The notes: generated by a model not told the origin, from the sequence alone. Positions 34,819 through 43,910 are shown, counted from the stretch's first letter. The stretch: DNA of 64,000 nt from Mitsuaria sp. GD03876 (GCF_029840635.1 NZ_JAOCCU010000003.1:147893-211892); one strand, 5' to 3'. Made by a program: numbers and translations.

Positions 34819-36098
34819 TCCCTCGCCCGCTTGAGCAGCAGTTCCTTCTCGCGCTCGTTGCCGGTCATCGCGGCGGCGCGTTCGAACTCCGCCTTCGCTT
34901 CCGCGTTCCGGCCGAGCTTGGCCAGCAGGTCCGCGCGCACGCTCGGCAGCCAGTGGTACTGCTTGAGCGCCGGTTCCTCCATCAGCCGGTCGACGATCTC
35001 CAGCCCCACCGCCGGGCCGAAGGCCATCGACAGCGCCACCGCGCGGTTCAACTCCACCACCGGCGACGGCTGCCGGATCGCCAGCGCCTCGTAGAGCGCC
35101 GCGATGCGCGGCCACTCGGTGTCCTCGGCGCGCGCCGCCCGCGCGTGGCAGGCCGCGATCGCCGCCTGCAGCGCATACGGCCCCAGGCCGTCGCCGTCGT
35201 CGGCCTGCGCGGCCAGCCGGTCCGCCGCCTCCAGCGCCGCGAGCCCCCGCTCGATCGACGCCGCGTCCCACATCGACCGGTCCTGCTCCAGCAGCAGCAC
35301 CGCCTGTCCCTGCGCGTCCACCCGCGCCGCCGCGCGCGACGCCTGCAGCTCCATCAGCGCCAGCAGCCCCTGCACCTCGGTCTCGCGCGGCGCCAGCCGC
35401 ACCAGCATGCGGGTGAGCCGCAGCGCCTCGTCGCACAGGTCCTGTCGGATCAGCCGGTCGCCGCTGGTGGCCGAGTAGCCCTCGTTGAAGATCAGGTAGA
35501 GCACCTCCAGCACCGCCGACAAGCGCTCGGTCAGCGCCTCGCCGCGCGGCAGCTCGAACGGCACCTTCGCGTCGCCCAGCGTGCGCTTGGCGCGGACCAG
35601 CCGCTGCGCCACCGTCGGTTCCGATTGCAGGTAGGCCCGCGCGATCTCGGCCGTCGTCAGCCCGGCCACCATCTTCAGCGTCAGCGCCACCCGCGCCTCC
35701 AGGCTCAGCACCGGATGGCAGGCGCAGAACATCAGCCGCAGCACGTCGTCGCCGATCTCGCGCGCCGCGCGGTCGTCATCCAGGCTGTCGACGAAGTTCG
35801 GCACGATCATGGCCTCGCGCGCGTCGAGCTCATGCCCGAGCTGCTCCAGCTTGTCGCCGCTGAGCTTCACGTGCCGCAGCCGGTCCAGCGCGCGGTGCTT
35901 GGCCGTGGTCATCAGCCAGGCCGCCGGCTTGTCGGGCAGGCCCTGCGTCGGCCAGGTCTCCAGCGCGGCCACCAGCGCGTCCTGCGCCAGCTCCTCCGCC
36001 AGCGGGACGTCGCGCGTCAGCCGCGACAAGGCGCCGATGATCTTGGCCGACTCCTGGCGCCAGACGGTCGTGATCGCGCGGTGGGTGTCCTGGTTCAT
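34806..36098 (-). CDS. ECF sigma factor with C-terminal TPR domain (ECF42-type)
   Basis: A 430-residue RNA polymerase sigma factor. Region 2 (about 10-80, AEELAQDALVAALETWP and AWLMTTAKHRALDRLRH) and region 4 (about 125-175, LKMVAGLTTAEIARAYLQSE) are followed by a long C-terminal extension of about 250 residues with TPR-like helices, as in the ECF42 group. ECF42 genes typically sit beside DGPF/YCII-protein genes, and one lies at 36835-37203 here. No anti-sigma gene is present, which also fits; the C-terminal domain is thought to do the regulating. ATG 36098. Confidence 0.92.
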   Translation of the reverse strand: MNQDTHRAITTVWRQESAKIIGALSRLTRDVPLAEELAQDALVAALETWPTQGLPDKPAAWLMTTAKHRALDRLRHVKLSGDKLEQLGHELDAREAMIVPNFVDSLDDDRAAREIGDDVLRLMFCACHPVLSLEARVALTLKMVAGLTTAEIARAYLQSEPTVAQRLVRAKRTLGDAKVPFELPRGEALTERLSAVLEVLYLIFNEGYSATSGDRLIRQDLCDEALRLTRMLVRLAPRETEVQGLLALMELQASRAAARVDAQGQAVLLLEQDRSMWDAASIERGLAALEAADRLAAQADDGDGLGPYALQAAIAACHARAARAEDTEWPRIAALYEALAIRQPSPVVELNRAVALSMAFGPAVGLEIVDRLMEEPALKQYHWLPSVRADLLAKLGRNAEAKAEFERAAAMTGNEREKELLLKRAREQGH

Positions 36099-36212
36099 GC
36101 GCGCGATCGTACGGCCTCGCGCCCCGGGACCCCGTTCCGCATGGCCGCGCCCCCTCGCCGGCGGACGCGGGGGGCCGCGGGCGACAGGCCCGGCGGCCGG
36201 GGCCGTCGACGA

Positions 36213-36623
36213 TCAGGCGCCCGGGAACTGCGTGATGTCCATGTACATCAGCTCCCAGATGTGCCCGTCCGGGTCCGCGTAGGCCTGGGAGTACATGAAC
36301 CCCATGTCCTGCGGCTCGCGCGGCACCGTGCCGCCGGCCGCCCGGGCCTTGGCGATCAGTTCGTCCACCTGCGCGCGGCTCTCGCAGGACAGGCAGGTCA
36401 GCACCTCGGTGGCCGTGTGCGCGTCCGAGATCTTGCGCGGCGTGAAGGTCTGGAAGAACTCCTCGACCAGCAGCATCGCGTAGATGTCGTCCGAGATGAT
36501 CATCGACAGCGCCTGCTCGTTGGAGAACTGCGGGTTGAAGGCGTAGCCCATCGCCGCGTAGAAGCGCTTGCTGCGCTCGACGTCCTTGACGGGCAGGTTC
36601 ACGAAGATCTGTTGGTGTCGCAT
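36213..36623 (-). CDS. VOC (glyoxalase/bleomycin-resistance) family protein
   Basis: A 136-residue single VOC protein with two beta-alpha-beta-beta-beta modules (FVNLPVKDVERSKRFYAAMG at the start; FMYSQAYADPDGHIWELMYM near the end). The metal-binding Glu of the second module is present in WELMYMD. It resembles PhnB-like/extradiol-type VOC proteins; the reaction is unknown. ATG 36623 has AGGAG at 6-7 bp. It lies between the DGPF gene and the ECF sigma gene in the same direction and is probably part of the same regulon. Confidence 0.88.
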   Translation of the reverse strand: MRHQQIFVNLPVKDVERSKRFYAAMGYAFNPQFSNEQALSMIISDDIYAMLLVEEFFQTFTPRKISDAHTATEVLTCLSCESRAQVDELIAKARAAGGTVPREPQDMGFMYSQAYADPDGHIWELMYMDITQFPGA

Positions 36624-36778
36624 GTCGGAACTCCTCAATGGGGGTGAAGTCGCGGAGCGCGTGCTGGGGTGCCGGTGGTCGCATCGTGCCCTCCTGATCG
36701 CGGCGCCCCGTCGCTGGGGCGTCCACACAGGCACGACGCGCCAGCGCCGCCGGTTTCGACAGGACGCGACGCGCGACT

Positions 36779-36808
36779 CAAAAAAAATCCGGGCCGACCG
36801 GCCCGGAT
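36779..36808 (-). terminator. Rho-independent terminator after the DGPF-protein gene
   Basis: ATCCGGGCC and GGCCCGGAT form a 9-bp stem with a GACC loop, followed on the minus strand by eight U residues. It lies 27 bp after the DGPF gene stop and about 155 bp before the VOC gene start, so readthrough or a second promoter must serve the downstream genes. Confidence 0.88.
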
Positions 36809-36834
36809 GTCGCGCGGGGAAGGCGGCACCGCCC

Positions 36835-37203
36835 TCAGGAAGCCTTCGACTCCTCGAAGCACGGCACCATCGAGCGGACTTCCACCGTGCACCATTCCGC
36901 CGCCGGGCATTCGCGGGCGATGGCGATCGCCTCCTCGCGGGTCTTCACGTTCAGCCAGAAGAAGCCGCCGACCATCTCCTTGGCCTCGGCGAAGGGGCCG
37001 TCGAGCGCCGTGATCCGGCCGTCGCGCTTGTTCACCCGGGTCGAGCCGTTGACCGACTGCAGCGACTGCGCCGCGTGCAACAGCCCCTGGGCCCGCAGCT
37101 GGTCGGCGTAGGCGGTCATGCGGTCATAGGCGTCGCGGCCTTCCTCGGGGGTGCGGGCCTCGCGCTGGCCGACAGGTTCGTTGATCAGCAGGACGTAGCT
37201 CAT
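36835..37203 (-). CDS. YCII-related DGPF-domain protein
   Basis: A 122-residue protein of the DGPF (YCII-like) family, with the name-giving motif DGPFAE at 68-73 followed by KEMVGGFF. Members form small ferredoxin-fold dimers of unknown biochemical role and are the usual genomic partners and regulatory targets of ECF42 sigma factors. ATG 37203 has GGAG at 6 bp. A strong terminator follows it. It is divergent from the sensor kinase gene, and the interval contains 11-bp direct repeats. Confidence 0.92.
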   Translation of the reverse strand: MSYVLLINEPVGQREARTPEEGRDAYDRMTAYADQLRAQGLLHAAQSLQSVNGSTRVNKRDGRITALDGPFAEAKEMVGGFFWLNVKTREEAIAIARECPAAEWCTVEVRSMVPCFEESKAS

Positions 37204-37249
37204 GGGGGTCTCCGTGCAATGCGGTCAAAAGGGGCGATCGTCGGTGAGC

Positions 37250-37282
37250 GGCGGTCGATCCAAGGTCGATCGGCGGTCGATC
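37250..37282. repeat. Three 11-bp tandem repeats upstream of the DGPF gene
   Basis: GGCGGTCGATC, CAAGGTCGATC and GGCGGTCGATC follow each other without gap, 47-79 bp upstream of the DGPF ATG. The core GGTCGATC recurs every 11 bp, about one helical turn. Two further copies of GTCGATCCGTC lie at 37407-37417 and 37427-37437. This looks like a multi-site operator. Confidence 0.6.
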
Positions 37283-37483
37283 AGCGGGCTATTGGACACC
37301 ACACGCCCAAGCCACTGCCAAAGGTCAGGGCTTGCGCCGCCACCGGCATTTCCGTGGCCCCGGCAGCCGCGACGTCGTGGCGACCGGGCCGGCCGCGCCG
37401 GGCGCCGTCGATCCGTCCGCCGCGCTGTCGATCCGTCGTTTCCCCCGGCGGGACGGCCGCGCCGCCTCCCTACACTGCGCCGC

Positions 37484-38623
37484 ATGACTCCCGCCTCTCC
37501 CCGTCCCCTCTGGCGCGATGGCCGCCGCCTGCGGGCCTCCTGGCATGCCTGGCTCGGCAACGACCTGCAGGCCAGCGGCCCGGCCTGGCTGCAATGGCTG
37601 TGGACGGTGCTGTTCTCCTGCGTGCTGGCGGTCGGCTTCACCGTGCTCGGTTTCGTGGCCAACGCCCGCGTCGCCCGCTGGACCGATCCCGCCGCCTGGG
37701 CCTGGTGGTACGGCAAGAACGTCATCGTCTGCGTGACCATCGGCCTGGTCATCCAGACGCTGTTCACCTTCCTGATGCCGCTGGTGGGCGGGCGCGCCCG
37801 CGTGCGGGCCTGGCCGGCCTGGCGCCGGACCGTGTTCTTCAGCGCCGTGCCGATGCTGGGCGTCGTGATCGGCTGGGTGCCCGGCATGTGGCTGGCCGGC
37901 ACCTGGCAATGGGTCCGGGTGGACTGGTCGCAGGGCGGCAAGGTCATCGGCGTGACCGCGGCGCTGTCGCTGGCGATCACCTTCGTGCTGCACCAATGGT
38001 TCGGCGCGAAGAACCGCCAGCTCCAGACCGAGCGCCGCGCCACCGAGGCCCAGCTGCGCCTGCTGCAGGGCCAGATCGAGCCGCATTTCCTGTTCAACAC
38101 GCTGGCCAACGTCCACTCGCTGATCGACTACGACGCGCCCAAGGCCAAGGCGATGCTGGGCGCCTTCACCGCCTACCTGCGCGCCTCGCTGGGCGGGTTG
38201 CGGCGCGAGACCGGACCGCTGGAGGACGAGCTCGCGCTGGCCGACGCCTACCTGACGGTGCTGCGGACCCGGATGGAGGACCGCCTGCGCTTCGAGGTCC
38301 ACGCCACGCCCGAGGCCCGCGTCGTGCAGCTGCCGCCGATGCTGCTGCAGCCGCTGGTGGAGAACGCGGTGCACCACGGCCTGGAGCCCAAGATCGACGG
38401 CGGCACGGTGCGCGTGGACGCGACGCTGCGCGACGGCCACCTGGTCGTCGAGGTGCGCGACGACGGTGTCGGGCCGGGCGTGTCGCGCCGCGGCGGCAAC
38501 GGCATCGCGCTGTCCAACATCCGCGAACGGCTGATGGCGCAGTACGGCGACCGCGCCTCGCTGACCCTCGAGCCCGCCGACCCTGGCTGCCGCGCCACGC
38601 TGCGCGTGCCCCTCGATCACTGA
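37484..38623 (+). CDS. LytS/AlgZ-type sensor histidine kinase
   Basis: A 379-residue membrane kinase. Four hydrophobic segments (about 35-175) precede a His_kinase domain with the phospho-acceptor motif GQIEPHFLFNTLANVHSLI split at residues 193-211 and an ATPase domain with ENAVHHGLEP and the DDGVGPG and NGIALSNIRERL boxes. This is the HPK8 (LytS/AlgZ) class that pairs with LytTR regulators, one of which is encoded 28 bp downstream. Signal unknown. ATG 37484 is chosen; a TACACT box only 8 bp upstream suggests a very short leader or leaderless message. Confidence 0.92.
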   Translation: MTPASPRPLWRDGRRLRASWHAWLGNDLQASGPAWLQWLWTVLFSCVLAVGFTVLGFVANARVARWTDPAAWAWWYGKNVIVCVTIGLVIQTLFTFLMPLVGGRARVRAWPAWRRTVFFSAVPMLGVVIGWVPGMWLAGTWQWVRVDWSQGGKVIGVTAALSLAITFVLHQWFGAKNRQLQTERRATEAQLRLLQGQIEPHFLFNTLANVHSLIDYDAPKAKAMLGAFTAYLRASLGGLRRETGPLEDELALADAYLTVLRTRMEDRLRFEVHATPEARVVQLPPMLLQPLVENAVHHGLEPKIDGGTVRVDATLRDGHLVVEVRDDGVGPGVSRRGGNGIALSNIRERLMAQYGDRASLTLEPADPGCRATLRVPLDH

Positions 38624-38651
38624 TTCCACCGACTTGACCGACCGCCCCCCC

Positions 38652-39452
38652 ATGACCGCCATCACCGCCCTGATCGCCGACGACGAACCCCACCTGGCCC
38701 GCGCGCTGGCCGCGCAACTGGCCGAGGTCTGGCCCGAGCTGGACATCGTGCATGTCGCCCGCAACGGCGCCGAGGCCGCCGAGCGCATCGCGGCGTTGCA
38801 GCCGGACCTGGCCTTCCTGGACATCCAGATGCCGGGCCTGACCGGGCTGGAGGTGGCCGAGGGCATCGAGGGCGCCACGCGCGTCGTCTTCGTCACCGCC
38901 TACGACCAGTACGCGGTCCAGGCCTTCGAGCAGGAGGCGATCGACTACGTGCTCAAGCCGGTCGAGGCGGACCGCCTGACCCGCACCGTGGAGCGCGTGC
39001 GGCGCGCGCTGGCGCAAGCGGACGGCCGGGCCGACGCCGGCGTGGACGCGCGGCTGCTGGCGGCGCTGCAGCGCCTGCACGGCACGGGCAATGGCGCGGA
39101 CGGGGCCGGCGCGTCGCGGGCCGCGGGCCCGCTGCGCTGGGTGCGCGCGACGCAGGGCGACCTGATGCACCAGGTGCCGGTCGACGAGGTGCTGTTCTTC
39201 CGCGCCGACGACAAGTACACCTGCGTGCAGACCGCCGCGACCGAGTACCTGATCCGCACGCCGATCCATGAGCTGGCCGCGCAGCTCGACGGCGAGCGCT
39301 TCTGGCAGGTGCACCGCTCGACGATCGTGAACCTGGACCACGTCGCCGGCACCCGCCGCGACGAGCTGAGCCGGCTGTTCGTCCGCGTCCGCGGCCACGC
39401 CAACGAGCTGCCGGTGAGCCGCGCCTACGTCCATCTGTTCAAGGCGATGTGA
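38652..39452 (+). CDS. LytTR family response regulator
   Basis: A 266-residue response regulator. The receiver domain (about 5-120) has the acidic pair ADDEP, the phospho-acceptor Asp in LAFLDIQMPG, and the conserved Thr and Lys (VTAYD, VLKPV). After a Gly/Ala-rich linker (about 140-160) a LytTR DNA-binding domain (about 163-265) follows, with FFRADDKYTCVQT and RSTIVNLDHV. It is the partner of the kinase encoded just upstream. ATG 38652 fits the receiver start; TTG 38634 is possible. Target genes are not indicated. Confidence 0.93.
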   Translation: MTAITALIADDEPHLARALAAQLAEVWPELDIVHVARNGAEAAERIAALQPDLAFLDIQMPGLTGLEVAEGIEGATRVVFVTAYDQYAVQAFEQEAIDYVLKPVEADRLTRTVERVRRALAQADGRADAGVDARLLAALQRLHGTGNGADGAGASRAAGPLRWVRATQGDLMHQVPVDEVLFFRADDKYTCVQTAATEYLIRTPIHELAAQLDGERFWQVHRSTIVNLDHVAGTRRDELSRLFVRVRGHANELPVSRAYVHLFKAM

Positions 39453-39539
39453 CCGCGCCGGGCGGCCGGTGCGCGGGCCGGCCCCGGCCGCCCGCGCGCG
39501 GGGCGTCGCGTCATGGGAGCGGCCTACACTGCCGGGCTC

Positions 39540-40673
39540 ATGCAACTCGACCCCCGCTCGATCACCGTCATGACCGCCTTGATGGCGGCCGTCATGGGGG
39601 CGGTGCTGCTCGGCGTGCGGCGCAACTACCCGTCGACGATCCAGGGCCTGCTGCCCTGGTCGCTGGCGCCGATGACCTGCGCGCTGGCCGCCGGCGTGTA
39701 CGCGATGCAGGGCGCGCTGCCGGACTTCGTCGTCGCGCAGACCGGCAACGCGCTGCTGCTGACCGGCTGCGGGCTGTTCTATTTCGGATCGCAGCGCTTC
39801 TTCGGCCGGCCGGTGACCTGGCGGCTGTGGGGCGGCATCGCGCTGCTGAGCCTGGCGGTGCTGACCTGGTTCCTGATCCGGCCGGATTACCGCGTCCGCA
39901 TGGTCGTGTTCACCGCGACGATGACGGCCTGCGTGCTGGCGCATGCCTGGCTGGTGCGGCGCGACGGCCGCGGCTTCGCGGCGCGGCTGATCGCCGGCAC
40001 GCTGGCGCTGCAGGCGGCGGTGCTGGTCGGACGCGGGCTGGCCAGCTTCTGGGTCGACGGCGCGCAGTCGTCGCGCTTCGCGATGACGACGGTGCAGACC
40101 GCCTACATCGCCAGCTACTGCTTCAGCGTGCTGCTGCTGAGCGTGGGCGTGCTGCTGATGGCCAGCGAGCGGGTGCGCGAGGAGTTCGAGCTGCTGGCCA
40201 CCCGTGACGCGCTGACCGGCGCGTTGACGCGGCGCGCGGTGCTGCAGGCCGGCGGCGAGGAATTCGACCGCTGGCGCCGCTACGGCCAGCCGCTGTCGCT
40301 GCTGCTGCTCGACATCGACCACTTCAAGCTGGTCAACGACCGCCACGGCCACCAGACCGGCGACCGGGTGCTGGCCGAGGCGGTCGCCGCGATCCGCGGG
40401 CAGTTGCGCGCGACCGACCGGCTGGGCCGCTACGGCGGCGAGGAGTTCGTGATCCTGCTGCCCTCCACCGATGCCGAGGCCGCGCGCGCGTCCGCGGAGC
40501 GGGTGCGCGAGGCGCTGGCGGCGCACGTGCCCGCGCCGGACGTGCCGCCGTGCACGGCCAGCATCGGCGTGGCGGTCGCGCAGCTGGGCGACGTCAGCAT
40601 CGACCAGCTGCTCGCGCGCGCGGACGCGGCGCTCTACCGCGCCAAGGCGAACGGGCGCGACCGCGTCGAGTGA
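39540..40673 (+). CDS. Membrane diguanylate cyclase (GGDEF)
   Basis: A 377-residue c-di-GMP synthase. Six hydrophobic segments (about 10-210) precede a GGDEF domain (about 220-375: TRDALTGALTRRA, LDIDHFKLVNDRHGH) with signature GGEEF near 298-302. An I-site RATD lies five residues before it, so product inhibition is expected. ATG 39540 is chosen over 39513. A TACACT box lies 10 bp upstream, as for the kinase gene at 37484. The N-terminal membrane sensor is unassigned. Confidence 0.92.
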   Translation: MQLDPRSITVMTALMAAVMGAVLLGVRRNYPSTIQGLLPWSLAPMTCALAAGVYAMQGALPDFVVAQTGNALLLTGCGLFYFGSQRFFGRPVTWRLWGGIALLSLAVLTWFLIRPDYRVRMVVFTATMTACVLAHAWLVRRDGRGFAARLIAGTLALQAAVLVGRGLASFWVDGAQSSRFAMTTVQTAYIASYCFSVLLLSVGVLLMASERVREEFELLATRDALTGALTRRAVLQAGGEEFDRWRRYGQPLSLLLLDIDHFKLVNDRHGHQTGDRVLAEAVAAIRGQLRATDRLGRYGGEEFVILLPSTDAEAARASAERVREALAAHVPAPDVPPCTASIGVAVAQLGDVSIDQLLARADAALYRAKANGRDRVE

Positions 40674-40712
40674 CGCGCGGCCCGGCCGTCTTTCGGCCGT
40701 CCTCCGGCTGGA

Positions 40713-41960
40713 TCACTTGAAGAACCAGTACCCGACCAGGATCGCGCCCACCAGGCCGACGACGTCGGCCAGCAGCCCGCAGGTCAGCGCGTAGCGGGTC
40801 TTCTTGATGTTGACGCTGCCGAAGTAGACAGCGAGCACGTAGAAGGTGGTCTCGGTCGAGCCCTGGATGATCGCGGCGAGCTTGCCCTCGAAGCTGTCCA
40901 CGCCGTAGGTCTTGAGCACGTCCACCATCAGCCCGCGCGCGCCGCTGCCCGACAGCGTCTTCATCAGCCCGACCGGCAGCGCCGGCACGAAGTCCGTCGG
41001 CAGGCCCAGCGAGGCCACGCCGGCGGCGATGCCCCGCACGACGAACTCCATGCAGCCGGTGGTGCGGAACACCGAGATCGCCACCAGGATCGCGATCAGG
41101 TAGGGAATGATCTGCACCGCGACGCCGAAGCCCTCCTTGGCGCCCTCGACGAAGGACTCGTAGACGTTGATGCGGCGCCAGGCGCCGACGGCGATGAACA
41201 TCACGATGATGCTCAGGATCACGCCGCTGCCCAGCAGCCCGATGTACTGCGACATCACCTCCGGCGGATAGCTGTGCAGCCAGCCGAAGACCGCCGCCAT
41301 GATCGCGACGAAGCCGCCGACGAACACCAGCACCGGCGCGCTGAACAGGTTGATGCGCTGCACCCACGCCACCGCGATCAGGCCCGACATGAACGAGATG
41401 AAGGTCGCCACCAGCGTGGGCAGGAAGATGTCGGCCGCGTTGAAGCCCACCAGGCCCTGGTCCACCGCCATCGCCTGGCGGATCGCGATCACCGAGGTCG
41501 GGATCAGCGTGATGCCCGCCGTGTTCAGCACCAGGAACATGATCATCGCGTTGGACGCGGTGTCCTTGCGCGGATTGAGATCCTGCAGTTCCTTCATCGC
41601 CTTCAGGCCCAGCGGCGTGGCGGCGTTGTCCAGGCCGAGCATGTTGGCCGAGAAGTTCATCACCATCGAGCCGCCGGCCGGGTGGCCGCGCGGCACCTCC
41701 GGGAAGATCTTCGCGAAGAACGGCCCCATCGCGCGGGCGAACAGCTGGATCACGCCGGCGTTCTCGCCGACCTTCATCAGGCCCAGCCACAGGCTCATCA
41801 CGCCCACCAGGCCCAGCGAGATGTCGAAGCCGGTCTTGGCGGTGTCGAAGATGCCGGTCAGCACCTGCGTGAAGATGGTCAGGTCGCCCTGGACGAGCCG
41901 CGCCAGCGCGACCGCGAAGCCGATCAGGAAGAACCCGATCCAGATGAAGTTCAGCACCAT
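40713..41960 (-). CDS. SpmA-SpmB fused nucleoside-recognition (Gate) membrane protein
   Basis: A 415-residue membrane protein with about 10 hydrophobic segments. It combines the two halves that are separate SpmA and SpmB in Bacillus: the first has NFSANMLGLDNAATPLGLKA split around residues 98-117, the second has GSGARGLMVDVLKTYG and IQGSTETTFYVLAVYFGSV. In sporulators these affect spore core dehydration; in non-sporulating proteobacteria the role is unknown, probably transport. It is convergent with the GGDEF gene (40 bp gap). Confidence 0.88.
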   Translation of the reverse strand: MVLNFIWIGFFLIGFAVALARLVQGDLTIFTQVLTGIFDTAKTGFDISLGLVGVMSLWLGLMKVGENAGVIQLFARAMGPFFAKIFPEVPRGHPAGGSMVMNFSANMLGLDNAATPLGLKAMKELQDLNPRKDTASNAMIMFLVLNTAGITLIPTSVIAIRQAMAVDQGLVGFNAADIFLPTLVATFISFMSGLIAVAWVQRINLFSAPVLVFVGGFVAIMAAVFGWLHSYPPEVMSQYIGLLGSGVILSIIVMFIAVGAWRRINVYESFVEGAKEGFGVAVQIIPYLIAILVAISVFRTTGCMEFVVRGIAAGVASLGLPTDFVPALPVGLMKTLSGSGARGLMVDVLKTYGVDSFEGKLAAIIQGSTETTFYVLAVYFGSVNIKKTRYALTCGLLADVVGLVGAILVGYWFFK

Positions 41961-42206
41961 GGGCGCGCATTATTCCGGCGCCGCGCGCGCCGGGCCGCGG
42001 CGACTCGGGATTGCGAGCATCACCTTCTGGCGGACGGCCATAACCGCCGCCGCCGCGCGCCGAACGCCACGCCCGCGACACGCTGGCGGCTGACGCATGC
42101 CGGTCGGCGCGCCCCGTGACGAGCCCGGGTCCGGGTCATTGAGGGCGCAGTCGACCGTCCGAAGAATGCGCCGGCCCTCCAGATGGCGGAGGGCTGGAGT
42201 GTTCCG

Positions 42207-42902
42207 ATGACGATCGCGTACACGATGATCTCGCCGCGGGTGGCGCTGACGACGCTGCGCTGCGGCGCGACCGCGATGTACGCGGGCGACGGGCCGGCCC
42301 TGGTCTTCACCCAGCGCCGCACCGGGGCGACGCGCATCGGCACGGTGGCGATGGGGCGTGCCCGCCTGGCGATGCTGCCGCCGAGCGGCCTGGCGCTGGT
42401 TCATTTCAAGGGGACCGATCCCTTCGGCACGACCGGTGCGCCGCTGGCCAGCTACGCCGAGGAAGCGGCGCTGCTGCGCGATCCCGCCTCGTCCCCGGCG
42501 CCGCGCACCGAGGGCACGCGCCTGTACGTCCATGGCAAGCAGGTCGTCGACGCCTATCCGTTCGGCCCCACGCTCCATTCCGAGCGGGCGTATCACTTCG
42601 CTCGGCAGGTGCTGGCGCTGCGCGCGTTCACGGCCGACCGCCGCGGCACGCCGGGCGATTTCCATGCGCTGGAGAACCCCTCCACCGGCGAGCTGGCGTT
42701 CTACCGGCTGCGCCGCGTCGAGGCGGACGGGACCTATCCCGCGCCGCCGTCGCACGGCCAGGACGATCACTGGTGGGAGCACCTCGGCACCGCGCTGCCG
42801 TCGCGGCAGCAGGCGCTCGCCGGGGTGGCGGGCGCGGCCGCGTCGTCGGACGCGGCCTCCGCGCCGGGCGCGGTCACTCCTCCTCGAGGAAACGCTCCCT
42901 GA
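42207..42902 (+). CDS. Hypothetical protein, unrecognised family
   Basis: A 231-residue soluble protein. ATG 42207 has a GGAG site 8 bp upstream; ATG 42183 is in frame but lacks one. The body contains a beta-rich N-terminal half (AMYAGDGPALVFTQRRTG) and a Trp/His-rich segment (GQDDHWWEHLG, about 196-206); the last 30 residues are Ala/Pro-rich low complexity. The 3' end overlaps the convergent HD-GYP gene by 29 bp, so the tail may not be conserved. No function can be given. Confidence 0.65.
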   Translation: MTIAYTMISPRVALTTLRCGATAMYAGDGPALVFTQRRTGATRIGTVAMGRARLAMLPPSGLALVHFKGTDPFGTTGAPLASYAEEAALLRDPASSPAPRTEGTRLYVHGKQVVDAYPFGPTLHSERAYHFARQVLALRAFTADRRGTPGDFHALENPSTGELAFYRLRRVEADGTYPAPPSHGQDDHWWEHLGTALPSRQQALAGVAGAAASSDAASAPGAVTPPRGNAP

Positions 42903-43910
42903 CCTCGAGCACCTGCGGCAGCACGCCGATGAACTGCTCGACCAGCGCCGGATCGAAATGCCGGCCGGCCTGCGCGCGCAGATGGGCCACTGCCTGCTCG
43001 ACCGGCCACGCCGGCTTGTAGGGCCGCACGCTGGTCAGCGCGTCGAAGACGTCGGCGATGGCGACGATGCGGGCCTCCTGCGGGATCGCCTCGCCGGCCA
43101 GCCCCTCGGGGTAGCCGCTGCCGTCCCACTTCTCGTGGTGCGCCAGCGCGATGCGCCGCGCCAGGCCCAGCAGCCCGGTCGTCTGGTCGCCCAGGATCTC
43201 GGCGCCGATGGCCGGGTGGCGCTTCATGACCTCCCACTCGGCCTCGGTCAGCGGACCGGGCTTCTGCAGGATCGCGTCGGGGATGCCCAGCTTGCCGACG
43301 TCGTGCATCGGCGCGGCATGCAGCAGGTCGTCGGCGGCGTGGTCGGTCCAGCCGGCCGCCCGCGCCAGCAGCTGCGCGTAGTGGCTCATGCGCACCACGT
43401 GCCAGCCGGTCTCGTTGTCCTTGTACTCGGCCGCGCGGCCCAGCCGCTGCACGATCTGCAGGCGCGTCTCGCGCAGCTCGTCGGCGCGCACCAGCGACAG
43501 GTGGGTGCGCACCCGCGCCCGCACCACCGGCGGGCTCAGCGGCTTGGCGATGTAGTCCACCGCGCCGGCGTCGAAGCCCTCGGTCTCGTCGCGCGTGTCG
43601 GCCAGCGCCGTCACGAAGATCACCGGCGTGCGCCGCGTCGCCGGCTGCGACTTCAGCACCCGGCACACGTCCAGCCCGCTCATGCCCGGCATCATGATGT
43701 CCAGCAGCACCAGCTGCGGCGCCTCCGCCCGGGCCAGCTCCAGCGCCTTGTGCCCGTCGCGCGCGAACAGCAGCCGGTAGTCGTCCTGCAGCACGTGCCG
43801 CAGCACCTGCAGGTTGGCCGGCTCGTCGTCGACGAGCAGCAGCTTGGGGCGGTGGTCCAGGGGCGCCGCGTCGCGCGGCGCGTGAAGGGAGGCAGTCGTC
43901 ATGGGAACGG

